Shown piece after piece: positions 42,255 to 51,241 of a DNA stretch of 64,000 nt. Made by a program: the position numbers and the translations under genes. This stretch comes from Bergeyella_A cardium (GTDB lineage: Bacteria; Bacteroidota; Bacteroidia; Flavobacteriales; Weeksellaceae): the NCBI RefSeq assembly GCF_030012605.2, contig NZ_CP114055.2. One strand, given 5' to 3'. Within the stretch, counting starts at the first letter, position 1, and every line of letters begins with the position of its first letter. The notes under the pieces are model-generated. The model was given only the letters and a program-made list of their open reading frames with translations. It was not told where the DNA came from and searched no databases.

Positions 42255-43712
42255 CTATTGGTATCGGCGGTGTTCTTTGGGTTTTGAGAAGCGGTTGATG
42301 AGGGGTTTTATAAGGGCTTTGTACTTCTCGATATCGAAGACTTGGGAGTCCGTCAGTGCTTTGTAGGAAAGCCAGATGCTGAACCCAAAGAGTACGATAT
42401 TAGGAATCCACGCGGCAGCATAAGGGTCTAGCTCACCTTTCCAAGTGAGGTTTTCTACGGAGATATTCAGTGTGTGTAGAATGAGGTAAATGATAATGGA
42501 GATGACGACAGGGAGCCCCATCCCCCCTTTCCTAATGATAGAACCGAGGCTGGCACCAATCATAAACAAAATAATACAGGTACAGGAGTAGGCGAGAATC
42601 CTCTGCTGGTAGAGAATCATTTTATTTCGCTCTTTTACTGCATCCATAGCGAGTTCTTCCTTAAATGCAAGCTCAGCTTTCAGGTATTTTATCTTGTCAT
42701 ATGCTGCGTGGAGCGCCTCTATTTTTTTCTCCTTTTTTAGGGTATCTATCTTGTATTGAGGTTCTATTTTCTTGCCCTTAAAATCCTTTTTATCGAGGTA
42801 TTCTATATAGTTATTTGCATTTGAGGTGAGGGTAGTGCCCAAATCCTTAAAGGTGGAGGCATCGTTTTTCTTGCCTTTATCGATGAGGGTATCAATGCCC
42901 AAGTAGGAATTAAACCTGTAATCTTCGGTAATCTGCTCCCTTTCCATAGCCTGATCTACCAGCTCGGTAATGTCTAAATAGGATACCATTGTATCAAACT
43001 TAATCGACTGGTTGGGCTGTTTTAGCCTTTCGGAATCGGTTTTATTTCTGAATTTATCTTCAAAGATATACCCATTGTAGAGGGTGAGTTTGAGGTAATT
43101 TTTATTCTCCTTAGCCTTTACAATCTCTCCTTTTTTAGCGATGATGGACTGCTGGTCGTCATACATCCCAGCGGTTTTATGAATGAAAATTCCCTCGATA
43201 TACTCGCCGTTTTCGCCATAGATTTTATCAAACTTCATTGAATACCCAGGGATTTGATTGATGAAATGCCCAGGGATAAAGTTGAGTGCAGGGCGAGCTG
43301 TCGTAATATTATACATCATATTCTTGGCCTTGCGCTGAGAGTAGGGGCTTATATTATTCTGAAAGAGAAATAATATGACGGAAAGGATGAGGCTAACGAT
43401 GAAGAGTGGTGCCATAATCCGTGCAAGAGAGATTCCCGCAGCCTTCATTGCAGCGAGTTCGTAGCGCTCACCAAACTCTCCAAATGCCATAATAGACGCC
43501 AGAAGAATGGTGAGCGGAAGCACCATCGCCACTACGGTAGCCCCAGCGTAGAGCATAAACTTCATAATTTCGAAATAGGTAAGCCCTTTGCCCACGATTT
43601 CGCTGAGCTGTATCCAGAGGATATTCACTACGAAGAGGAATGCCAGAATGCTAAATATAAAAAGGAAAGGACCGAAAAAAGTCTTGATGATATACCTATC
43701 GAGAATCTTCAT
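42255..43712 (-). CDS. LptF/LptG family permease (YjgP/YjgQ)
   Basis: Inner-membrane permease for lipopolysaccharide export. The 485-aa protein starts ILDRYIIKTFFGPFLFIFSI, the usual first helix, with three N-terminal helices (ELAAMKAAGISLARIM coupling region), a large periplasmic domain (about 120-350) and three C-terminal helices. The periplasmic domain is longer than in E. coli, as is common in Bacteroidota. It follows a LolA-like gene by 20 nt in the ftsK-lolA-lptF order. Confidence 0.9.
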   Translation of the reverse strand: MKILDRYIIKTFFGPFLFIFSILAFLFVVNILWIQLSEIVGKGLTYFEIMKFMLYAGATVVAMVLPLTILLASIMAFGEFGERYELAAMKAAGISLARIMAPLFIVSLILSVILFLFQNNISPYSQRKAKNMMYNITTARPALNFIPGHFINQIPGYSMKFDKIYGENGEYIEGIFIHKTAGMYDDQQSIIAKKGEIVKAKENKNYLKLTLYNGYIFEDKFRNKTDSERLKQPNQSIKFDTMVSYLDITELVDQAMEREQITEDYRFNSYLGIDTLIDKGKKNDASTFKDLGTTLTSNANNYIEYLDKKDFKGKKIEPQYKIDTLKKEKKIEALHAAYDKIKYLKAELAFKEELAMDAVKERNKMILYQQRILAYSCTCIILFMIGASLGSIIRKGGMGLPVVISIIIYLILHTLNISVENLTWKGELDPYAAAWIPNIVLFGFSIWLSYKALTDSQVFDIEKYKALIKPLINRFSKPKEHRRYQ

Positions 43713-43732
43713 AGAGGGCAGAAAGAGGAGCC

Positions 43733-44368
43733 TTAGAGCTCAGTAATGATATAGTTTTTGTAATTTGCTTTTTTAAAGGTGAAAGTATCGGCGCTCAGGT
43801 TTTGGTTCGCCTTATACTCTTGGATGCTAATCCTTGCAAAAGAATTATCGGTAGAGGTCTGGTCTATCCTCAGAATTTGATTCTGTTTGGTATCTATATA
43901 GATATTCACTTCCTTTATTCCATTGCTTTTAATCGGTGTTAGCTTTATCTGCTCGGTGCTTTTACCTTCTATGGTCTTTTTGCCTGCGTAGGTAGTGTTA
44001 TATTCCTTTTTATAGGAGTTCAGGTAGTTGGTAGGGGAGAACATCATCTCGCTACCATTGGCTTTTGCAATGGTTACTTCCTGGTCTTCACTGCTGATGT
44101 TATAGACTTTATTACCGTCAAAAATCTGCTCTATACCCATTATTTTGAGCCTATGTTGGGTTGGGGTAGTGTAGAAAGTTCCTGTTTCGGTTTTGGTTAT
44201 TTTTCCTTTTTGCCCACTCCCATAGCTGAATTTAAAGAAAGTATTTTTATTTGCATTGTATTTTTTAGCTACGGCATCTAATATTTGGGTAGATTTAGCA
44301 TCTGCTTTCTGAGCATAGATGAAAGCAGTACTTGTAATAATGCAGATAAGTCTGAGTAGTTTTTTCAT
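43733..44368 (-). CDS. LolA-like outer membrane lipoprotein carrier protein
   Basis: 211-aa periplasmic protein with signal peptide (MKKLLRLICIITSTAFIYAQ) and the LolA fold pattern: FKFSYGSGQKGKITKTETGTF, MGIEQIFDGNKVYNIS, VNIYIDTKQNQILRI and a final FTFKKANYKNYIITEL. It should carry lipoproteins across the periplasm. It lies between ftsK and the lptF-like gene with gaps of about 20 nt, so all three form one operon. Confidence 0.88.
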   Translation of the reverse strand: MKKLLRLICIITSTAFIYAQKADAKSTQILDAVAKKYNANKNTFFKFSYGSGQKGKITKTETGTFYTTPTQHRLKIMGIEQIFDGNKVYNISSEDQEVTIAKANGSEMMFSPTNYLNSYKKEYNTTYAGKKTIEGKSTEQIKLTPIKSNGIKEVNIYIDTKQNQILRIDQTSTDNSFARISIQEYKANQNLSADTFTFKKANYKNYIITEL

Positions 44369-44386
44369 TTTGTTTTAATTGTTTAA

Positions 44387-46861
44387 TTATTTTCTGAATT
44401 GCTCCAAATGTTGTTCCAGAGTATTTAAATCGGTGATGAGCACTTCGCGTGGCTTTGCACCGTTGAAGCTCCCTACGATACCTGATGCTTCCAGCTGATC
44501 CATAATCCGCCCTGCTCTGTTGTACCCGAGTTTCAGTTGCCTTTGGAGCATAGAAGTAGAGCCTTGCTGAGTAGAGACAATGATTCTTGCTGCTTCTTCA
44601 AACATTGCATCTTTTTCATTTGGGTCAAAGCCTCCTGCTGAGCTTCCATTTTCCTCAGAAGTATATTCTGGAAGGAGGAATGCTGAGGGATAGCCTTTTT
44701 GCTCACCGATGAAGTCTGCAATTTTTTCTACCTCTGGAGTATCTACAAAGGCGCATTGCAATCTTAGGATTTCGCTACCATTGAAGAAGAGCATATCTCC
44801 TTTACCTACGAGTTGCTCAGCCCCTGGCGAATCCAGAATCGTTCGGGAATCCACACTTGAAATCACCCTGAATGCCACACGAGCAGGGAAGTTAGCTTTT
44901 ATCATCCCTGTGATAACATTTACTGACGGTCTTTGCGTTGCTACGATGAGGTGTATGCCCACTGCTCTGGCGAGCTGCGCAAGTCTGGCTATGGGGTGCT
45001 CCACTTCTTTTCCTGCGGTCATTATAAGGTCTGCAAATTCATCTACTACCAAGACGATATACGGCAGGTATCTGTGCCCGTTCTCTGGGTTCAGCTGGCG
45101 TTCGGAGAATTTCTTATTATACTCTTTTATATTTCGGCAGAAAGCGGATTTCAGTAGCTCATACCGAGTATCCATCTCAATACAGAGAGAGTTGAGGGTA
45201 TTAATTACTTTATTGGTATCGGTGATGATGGCTTCCTCTGCATCTGGGAGCTTTGCCAAATAGTGTCTTTCAATTTTGGAATAAAGGGTGAGTTCTACTT
45301 TTTTTGGGTCTACCATTACGAATTTAAGCTCGCTCGGATGTTTTTTGTAGAGCAGAGAGGTGAGTATGGCATTAATCCCTACGGATTTTCCTTGTCCAGT
45401 AGCTCCTGCCATTAGGAGGTGTGGCATCTTGGCGAGGTCTGCCATAAAGATTTCATTGGAAATGGTTTTCCCAAAGACGATAGGCAGTTCCATATCAGTG
45501 TTTTCAAACTTTGATGAGGCGATTACACTGCGCATAGAGACCATAGAGGTTTTTTGTCTCGGAACTTCTATCCCGATAGTCCCTTTACCAGGCATTGGTG
45601 CTATGATACGAATTCCTGCTGCCGAGAGATTTAAAGCGATATCATCTTGTAATCTCTTAATGGTAGATACTCGGATGCCCGCTTCGGGAACGATTTCGTA
45701 GAGGGTAACGGTAGGGCCAATCGTTGCTTTTATCTGGGCAATCCCGATGTTGAAGTTTCGGAGGAGACCTACAATTCGGTTTTTATTCTCTTCCAACTCC
45801 TCTTTGTTGATGGAGATTTCCTCATTACCATAATTTTTCAAGAAATCAATGCTCGGAAATTGGAAGTTTGGGAGTTCTAATTTATGGTCATAAAGTCCGT
45901 ATTCTTCTACTAATTGTTTAGATTTCTGCTGTATATCGGTGAGGTCTTCGTCTTTGGGTTTTGCTATTTCTATTTCAAAGTCTAAATCATTCTGCTCGCT
46001 TTTGGGGGGGTGAGGTGAGGGCAGAGGCTTTGCAGGAGCAGTTGGAATCAGCTCTTCCGAATTGAAAGTTATCTCTGTAGAGTCCTTCGCTTTCTCTTCT
46101 AATGGTGCAGGTGAATCTTTTACACTCTTGATTTCAGGGCTTATACTTATCTCTGGTGGAGTGTTGATTTCAATCTCTGTGGAGCTGCTTACGGTAATAT
46201 TATCAAAATCGTCATCGGTTGTGTTCTCCATTGGTTCTGCTTCGGTTTCATCGTCATCAAAGGAGGGGAGGAGGCTTTGCGCTTTGTCTTTAATGGAATG
46301 AAATCTCGCTTTTATTGCTTCTGGGCGGAGGTTAAATTCTAAAATAAAGTAAAGCAAAATACTACTGCTAATCACCACCCACAGCCCGAAAGTCCCAATA
46401 ATTGCATTGAGGTATTCCATTATCTGATAGCCATAAACGCCGCTTATTGCGCCTTGTCCTTTGCTTATCGCTCCAGTGAATATCGGTAGCCAGCAGATGA
46501 AAAATAATGAATGCCCGAGGGTTTTCCAAGGTTTGAAGTATTTCTTTTTGAGGATAATCAGCCCGAATACGAAGAACAGAAAAGCGATGATAAAGGCAGC
46601 AATTCCTATGCTTTGAAAGATGAAGAAATTCCCCAGCCAATCGCCCATTTTGCCAAAGAGGTTGGAGGATTGTATGGACTTGTCCAGCATAGTACCCGCT
46701 TGGCTTTGGTCGGCTTTCCAGTTTTTAAGATAAGAGATGAAAGAGAGCGCAAGTATTAATGAAAATATGATAAAAGATATCCCAAAAAATATCCTTGGTT
46801 TAGAGAGCAATTTACCTTGTTTTGAGGTGTTGGTTTGGTTTTTCTGCGTGTTTTTGTCCAT
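44387..46861 (-). CDS. ftsK: DNA translocase FtsK/SpoIIIE
   Basis: Motor for chromosome segregation at the septum. The 824-aa protein has four N-terminal membrane helices, an acidic linker with PSPHPPK, the alpha/beta motor (Walker A GATGQGKSVG, Walker B VVDEFADLI) and a C-terminal gamma winged helix (QRQLKLGYNRAGRIMDQLE) that reads KOPS-like sites. First gene of ftsK-lolA-lptF. TAAATTTG at 46880-46873 is a perfect -7 box 11 nt upstream. Confidence 0.95.
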   Translation of the reverse strand: MDKNTQKNQTNTSKQGKLLSKPRIFFGISFIIFSLILALSFISYLKNWKADQSQAGTMLDKSIQSSNLFGKMGDWLGNFFIFQSIGIAAFIIAFLFFVFGLIILKKKYFKPWKTLGHSLFFICWLPIFTGAISKGQGAISGVYGYQIMEYLNAIIGTFGLWVVISSSILLYFILEFNLRPEAIKARFHSIKDKAQSLLPSFDDDETEAEPMENTTDDDFDNITVSSSTEIEINTPPEISISPEIKSVKDSPAPLEEKAKDSTEITFNSEELIPTAPAKPLPSPHPPKSEQNDLDFEIEIAKPKDEDLTDIQQKSKQLVEEYGLYDHKLELPNFQFPSIDFLKNYGNEEISINKEELEENKNRIVGLLRNFNIGIAQIKATIGPTVTLYEIVPEAGIRVSTIKRLQDDIALNLSAAGIRIIAPMPGKGTIGIEVPRQKTSMVSMRSVIASSKFENTDMELPIVFGKTISNEIFMADLAKMPHLLMAGATGQGKSVGINAILTSLLYKKHPSELKFVMVDPKKVELTLYSKIERHYLAKLPDAEEAIITDTNKVINTLNSLCIEMDTRYELLKSAFCRNIKEYNKKFSERQLNPENGHRYLPYIVLVVDEFADLIMTAGKEVEHPIARLAQLARAVGIHLIVATQRPSVNVITGMIKANFPARVAFRVISSVDSRTILDSPGAEQLVGKGDMLFFNGSEILRLQCAFVDTPEVEKIADFIGEQKGYPSAFLLPEYTSEENGSSAGGFDPNEKDAMFEEAARIIVSTQQGSTSMLQRQLKLGYNRAGRIMDQLEASGIVGSFNGAKPREVLITDLNTLEQHLEQFRK

Positions 46862-46872
46862 AATCTGATGGG

Positions 46873-46880
46873 CAAATTTA
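46873..46880 (-). promoter_or_regulatory. -7 box of the ftsK operon
   Basis: Minus-strand TAAATTTG, perfect TAnnTTTG, ending 11 nt before the ATG at 46861. Confidence 0.65.
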
Positions 46881-46900
46881 GATAAAAATTAGTTGCAATA

Positions 46901-46933
46901 AAATAAGGACAAGAGAAATTCTTATCCTTATTT
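46901..46933. terminator. Terminator after the phosphate transporter gene
   Basis: AAATAAGGACAAGA / TCTTATCCTTATTT, one mismatch, short loop; lies downstream of the minus-strand pit gene and just upstream of the ftsK promoter. Confidence 0.6.
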
Positions 46934-46958
46934 GCCTTTGAGACTTTGTTCTATTGTT

Positions 46959-48092
46959 TTAGAAAATCATTCTTCCGAGAAGGTAGGTAAGCCCAGCGAT
47001 AAATGCGCTTACGGGTATCGTCATAATCCACGCCCAGAGGAGGCTTACGGTAATTCCCCACTGCACTGCGGAGACCCTCTTAGTGAGCCCCACCCCTATA
47101 ATAGACCCAGTGATAGTATGCGTAGTAGAAACTGGAATACCAAAATGGTCGGTTAAGAACAGGGTGATAGACCCCGCCGTTTCGGAGCTTACACCCTCTA
47201 ACGGGGTTACTTTTGTGATTTTCGTACCCATTGTTTTTACGATTTTCCATCCGCCGCTCATCGTTCCGAGTCCTATTGCGATAAACGATGTAATCGGTAC
47301 CCAAGTGTAGTGCTCGGCGAAGTATTTAAACCTGTCGGGAGCATCGATATAGGCTACATCATTAATGTTCAAATGGTGGTAGATGACCGCTGCACCTATA
47401 ATCCCCATTACCTTTTGGGCGTCGTTTAGCCCGTGCCCTAAGCTGAGCAGCGCAGAGGAAGCCAGCTGGCATTTTTTGAAAATTTTCTCCGCCTTGTGTG
47501 GGTTTGAATTTTTTGAAATATAAATGATAATAGAAGTAATGATAATCGAGATAAAAGCACCCAGCACGGGAGCCATAAAGATAAACAGAAAGATTGGGAT
47601 TACTTTGCTGTACTTCACTACGCTCTGCTGGCTCACTTTGTCCATCGTAGCAGAGATGCTGTCCCACAGGTTAAGGTCTGGCTGTGCCTGTACTATCTCG
47701 TTGTAGTCCAAAATAAAGGCGTGCATAAGTGCGGCACCGAGAAAACCACCGATAAGCGTGTGCGAAGAAGAGGAAGGAATCCCAAACCACCAGGTGAGCA
47801 AGTTCCAGAATATCGCGGCGATAAGCCCACTGAAAATCACTTCAAGGGTGATGAAATTTTCGTTTACCGTCTTGGCAATCGTATTTCCGATTTTAAACTC
47901 ACCGATGATGTAGTAGGCGATGAAAAAGGCGGCGAAGTTCCAAAGTGCTGCCCATACTACGGCTTGGAAAGGCGAGAGAACTTTGGTAGAAACCACCGTG
48001 GCGATTGAGTTTGCTGCATCGTGGAAGCCATTGATGTAATCAAACAACAGGGCGAGAACGATGATGACGACCAGTAATACGGGTAAATCCAT
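46959..48092 (-). CDS. Inorganic phosphate transporter, PiT family
   Basis: Low-affinity phosphate or metal-phosphate symporter of the inner membrane. The 377-aa protein has the two PiT signatures: DYINGFHDAANSIATVVSTKVL near the N terminus and GHGLNDAQKVMGIIGAA plus FGIPVSTTHTITGSIIG in the C-terminal half, with about ten membrane helices. It follows the DUF47 gene by 3 nt, the standard Pit-accessory pair. Confidence 0.93.
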   Translation of the reverse strand: MDLPVLLVVIIVLALLFDYINGFHDAANSIATVVSTKVLSPFQAVVWAALWNFAAFFIAYYIIGEFKIGNTIAKTVNENFITLEVIFSGLIAAIFWNLLTWWFGIPSSSSHTLIGGFLGAALMHAFILDYNEIVQAQPDLNLWDSISATMDKVSQQSVVKYSKVIPIFLFIFMAPVLGAFISIIITSIIIYISKNSNPHKAEKIFKKCQLASSALLSLGHGLNDAQKVMGIIGAAVIYHHLNINDVAYIDAPDRFKYFAEHYTWVPITSFIAIGLGTMSGGWKIVKTMGTKITKVTPLEGVSSETAGSITLFLTDHFGIPVSTTHTITGSIIGVGLTKRVSAVQWGITVSLLWAWIMTIPVSAFIAGLTYLLGRMIF

Positions 48093-48095
48093 TTC

Positions 48096-48734
48096 CTATG
48101 CGTATTTAATGATGATATTCTCCAAAATATTGGCTACATCTTCCGCCTTGTCGGTTACGCCTTCTAAGTAGTCCAGCACCGAATTTACTTTTATCACCCG
48201 TATAGGGTCGTTGGTTTCAAAGAGGTTTACCAATGCTTTGCTCAGCACATCATCGGCAAGGTTCTCGTAGGAGTTTATTTTGATGCAAGACTCCTTTACT
48301 CCTGCGGGGTTTTTGAAGTCTTTAAGGTTTTTTACCGCGTTCTGAATTTCCAGGCACGCCTTGTATATCAGCAAAGAAAACTCCGCGTATTCCTTCGTCT
48401 CAGGGGTTTTGTAGAGGAAGAGGTACTTCGCGGAGGCATACATATAGTCGGCAATATCGTCCATACTATTGCTGAGCATAGAGATATCTTCCCTGTCAAA
48501 CGGTGTGATGAAATTCTGCCCGAGCTCTACGAAAATCTGATGCGTGAGGTCGTCATTTTTATGTTCAAAATCGCTGATTTTTTGGAGGAAAATCTCATTA
48601 TTTTGGTCAAATTCCAATATCCCTTCGTGGAAGAATTTAGACATCTCTACGAGGTTTTGGGCTACTTTATCAAAAAGTACGAAGAACACCTTGTCTTTGG
48701 GTTGGAAAGCCTTGAAAATATTACTTAGTCCCAT
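48096..48734 (-). CDS. DUF47 (PhoU-like) phosphate transport regulator
   Basis: 212-aa all-helical PhoU-like protein (LVEMSKFFHEG, DDLTHQIFVELGQNFITPFDREDI, LSNSMDDIADYMYAS, DPIRVIKVNSVLDYLEGVTDKAEDVANILENI). DUF47 proteins pair with PiT transporters and modulate them. It is upstream of the pit gene with a 3-nt gap. Confidence 0.92.
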   Translation of the reverse strand: MGLSNIFKAFQPKDKVFFVLFDKVAQNLVEMSKFFHEGILEFDQNNEIFLQKISDFEHKNDDLTHQIFVELGQNFITPFDREDISMLSNSMDDIADYMYASAKYLFLYKTPETKEYAEFSLLIYKACLEIQNAVKNLKDFKNPAGVKESCIKINSYENLADDVLSKALVNLFETNDPIRVIKVNSVLDYLEGVTDKAEDVANILENIIIKYA

Positions 48735-48984
48735 TATTTGTTTTTATTAAAATTCGGCTACAAATATGTAAAATAAGTTTCGTATACAGAAAAAATGGGG
48801 ATTAATTTTTACTAACATCTCTTTATTTAAAGCGGGTTTAAAGTATCAATCCCGCTGAAAAACAGTTCTTATTGGGTTTATCGCTTTTCGCAGGTTCTCA
48901 GAAATTGTTTATTTTAGGATTTGATATATTTTCGTCTTCTTTTTTGCGAAATATTCAATAAAATGATGGAATCATTTGTTCTTT

Positions 48985-49100
48985 GGTCTTGCGCAGTTTG
49001 CGCCATTGCACGGAAGTACTTCCGAGATGCGTTTCAGTTTGCGCAAGACCTACGGAAGCCTTCCGATGAGCATTTCAGAACTGCGCAAGACCTGCGGAAG
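48985..49100. repeat. Two 41-bp direct repeats plus an inverted copy
   Basis: CTTCCGA...TGCGCAAGACCTnCGGAAG occurs at 49019-49058 and 49060-49100, offset 41 bp, about 80% alike. GGTCTTGCGCA at 48985-48995 is the inverse of TGCGCAAGACC in both units, and CGGAAG/CTTCCG words also pair, so the block can fold into alternative hairpins. It lies within the 497-bp gene-free gap 48735-49231; the rest of that gap shows only the eptA-like promoter. Confidence 0.7.
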
Positions 49101-49148
49101 AGATTTTAAATAAAACCTTTCTCCGCCTTAGTCTATGGCTAAAATGAT

Positions 49149-49156
49149 TATCTTTG
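49149..49156 (+). promoter_or_regulatory. -7 box of the phosphoethanolamine transferase gene
   Basis: TATCTTTG, perfect TAnnTTTG, with a 75-nt leader to the ATG at 49232. Confidence 0.65.
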
Positions 49157-49231
49157 CCCGCAGTTTGAGGGGGAAGTTTTCCATTCTTCTACCCGAGAAA
49201 ACGGCATTAAACCTATTAAAATAAAAGATAA

Positions 49232-50758
49232 ATGACCAGGAAAACGATTGCTTTAGCCATTATAGCCAGTGTTTTATACATCGTAGGATTTCTTTCGTCT
49301 TATCCTTATTTACTGGATTTTGAGAACCCCAATACCCCGCCCACAGGCGCCCTGAGATCGGTAGTAGAATATGAGCTAATGTTTTTATCCTTCCTCTCGT
49401 TCTGTATTTTTTTACTGAGCAAGACTAAGGTTTTAAGGGGGTTGAGCTATGTGCTTTTGCTTTTTCTCAGCCTTAATTTTATGCTCTCGGCATCGTGCTT
49501 CTTTATCTATAAGCAGGGGTTTAATGTGGGGATGACCATCAGTATCTTAGAGACCAATGTCTCCGAAAGTTTGAGTATGGTACGCACCTTAATCTATCCT
49601 ATCTCAGCGAGTTTGGTTTTTTACATCATCCTACTGATGCTCTTCCGCAGTGGGGTAAAGGATAAGGAAAACCTCTCACCGAAATTCAGAAAATATGCTG
49701 TGTTCTTCTCCCTGCTCTGGCTCGTGATGCCTTATGCTTATTCCCTCAAGCATACCTATATTAAGAATAAGGGAGGGGGAGTGATGATTAAAAATACCTT
49801 CTATCATCTGTCCGATTTTCTAAGAGCGAATAACCTGAGAAAAGAACTGGAAGAGGTGAAAAATGCCACGGTAGATTATCAGCTTAGCCGTACAGATACC
49901 GAGCCTGTGGAGACCATCGTAGTCCTCGTAGGAGAGTCGCAAAGGAGGCAGAATATGTCGCTCTACGGCTACGAAAAAGATACTACCCCCGCCGAGCTCG
50001 CCGAGAAAGCCAATATGCTCCTCTACCAAAACGCGTATGCACCTGCGGCTATTACGAACCTCGCCGTACCTATCGCCCTTAGTAATATCAATATACAGCA
50101 CTACGGAAGAGAGGTGAAACAGCTCAGCGATAACATCCTGAATGTAGCCAACCACCTCGGCTATGCTACCTACTGGTACAGCACGCAGGGAGGGGCGCAG
50201 GGCATTACTGCTATTGCCAGCTTTGCTAAGGAAAAGAAGTACATTAATGGCTATGATGAAGCCCTACTCCCCCTTCTAAAACAAATCTTAAAACAAGGAG
50301 CAAACAGAAAGAAACTCATCGTGCTCCACATTAATGGGAGCCACCCCTATTGCTGTGATAAATATCCTCCAAAAGAAGCCGTATGGCAAGGCGGAATAGA
50401 TGAATGCTATGACAACTCCATACGATACACCGATAAGATTATCGGGCAAATCTTCCACCTGCTGAAAGACCAAAATGCAAGTCTCGTTTATCTCTCCGAC
50501 CACGGACAGATTAAAGAAAAAGATACCTATAAACACGGTGATTATAAAGAAGCCGTACAAGTGCCGCTCTTTATTTGGTACTCTGCTTCCGTTCATACAA
50601 AGAATAGAGGAGAAATCATCTCCGAAACTACCCCTACTTCGGTAGTCTATCCAAAAGTTCTCGAGCTTATGGGCGTTAAAAATCCTAAAACCATAAATAA
50701 TGCAGGTAAATACCTCAAACTCGACCTCCAAACCATAGACTACAAAAACCTGAAATAG
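49232..50758 (+). CDS. Phosphoethanolamine transferase (EptA/CptA type)
   Basis: Inner-membrane enzyme that adds phosphoethanolamine to lipid A or core LPS, affecting charge and polymyxin sensitivity. The 508-aa protein has five N-terminal membrane helices and a periplasmic sulfatase-fold domain. Active-site elements: VVLVGESQRRQNMSLYGY (nucleophile S236 where EptA has Thr, metal ligand E235), TTPAELAEKANML, HINGSHPYC, DNSIRYTDKII and YLSDHGQ. A serine nucleophile occurs in some paralogues. It is probably monocistronic with its own promoter. Confidence 0.9.
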   Translation: MTRKTIALAIIASVLYIVGFLSSYPYLLDFENPNTPPTGALRSVVEYELMFLSFLSFCIFLLSKTKVLRGLSYVLLLFLSLNFMLSASCFFIYKQGFNVGMTISILETNVSESLSMVRTLIYPISASLVFYIILLMLFRSGVKDKENLSPKFRKYAVFFSLLWLVMPYAYSLKHTYIKNKGGGVMIKNTFYHLSDFLRANNLRKELEEVKNATVDYQLSRTDTEPVETIVVLVGESQRRQNMSLYGYEKDTTPAELAEKANMLLYQNAYAPAAITNLAVPIALSNINIQHYGREVKQLSDNILNVANHLGYATYWYSTQGGAQGITAIASFAKEKKYINGYDEALLPLLKQILKQGANRKKLIVLHINGSHPYCCDKYPPKEAVWQGGIDECYDNSIRYTDKIIGQIFHLLKDQNASLVYLSDHGQIKEKDTYKHGDYKEAVQVPLFIWYSASVHTKNRGEIISETTPTSVVYPKVLELMGVKNPKTINNAGKYLKLDLQTIDYKNLK

Positions 50759-50772
50759 AAACTTGAACTTAG

Positions 50773-50780
50773 TATATTTG
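50773..50780 (+). promoter_or_regulatory. -7 box of the NUDIX gene
   Basis: TATATTTG, perfect TAnnTTTG, 17 nt upstream of the ATG at 50798. Confidence 0.65.
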
Positions 50781-50797
50781 CTCTAAATTTTTAAATA

Positions 50798-51214
50798 ATG
50801 ATAGATAGTTTTAATATACGAGTCTATGCCCTCTGTATAAAGGACGAGAAAATCCTTATCTTAAATGAAGAATATGCAGGTAAATACCTTACAAAACTCC
50901 CAGGTGGGGGACTTGAATTTGGCGAAGGTACCCTCGAATGCCTCCAAAGAGAGCTCGCCGAAGAGCTTAATCTCAGCATAAAATCAGCAGAGCATTTCTA
51001 TACTCAGGAGGATTTTCTGGTATCCAGGTTTAAGGATAATGAGCAGCTCCTTACCATTTATTACAAAGTAGAACTGGAAAACGATGAAGATTTGCTCGTA
51101 ATGGATCCGTGTATAGAGCAGGTCGTATGGCACCCAATAGCCGATGGAAATCCTTTTGACCTACCGATTGATAAAATTGTATATGAAAAACTCGTAAGTG
51201 AGAGGGAATACTAA
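50798..51214 (+). CDS. NUDIX hydrolase
   Basis: 138-aa soluble protein with a full Nudix box: G37 x5 E43 x7 REL x EE (R51, E52, E55, E56). It hydrolyses nucleoside diphosphate derivatives; the substrate is not predictable. Own promoter and terminator, so monocistronic. Confidence 0.92.
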   Translation: MIDSFNIRVYALCIKDEKILILNEEYAGKYLTKLPGGGLEFGEGTLECLQRELAEELNLSIKSAEHFYTQEDFLVSRFKDNEQLLTIYYKVELENDEDLLVMDPCIEQVVWHPIADGNPFDLPIDKIVYEKLVSEREY

Positions 51215-51241
51215 AGCCGAGAAAGGTCTCGGCTTTGGTTT
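51213..51241. terminator. Terminator between NUDIX and arginine decarboxylase genes
   Basis: 10-bp stem AAAGCCGAGA / TCTCGGCTTT, loop AAGG; between converging genes. Confidence 0.85.
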
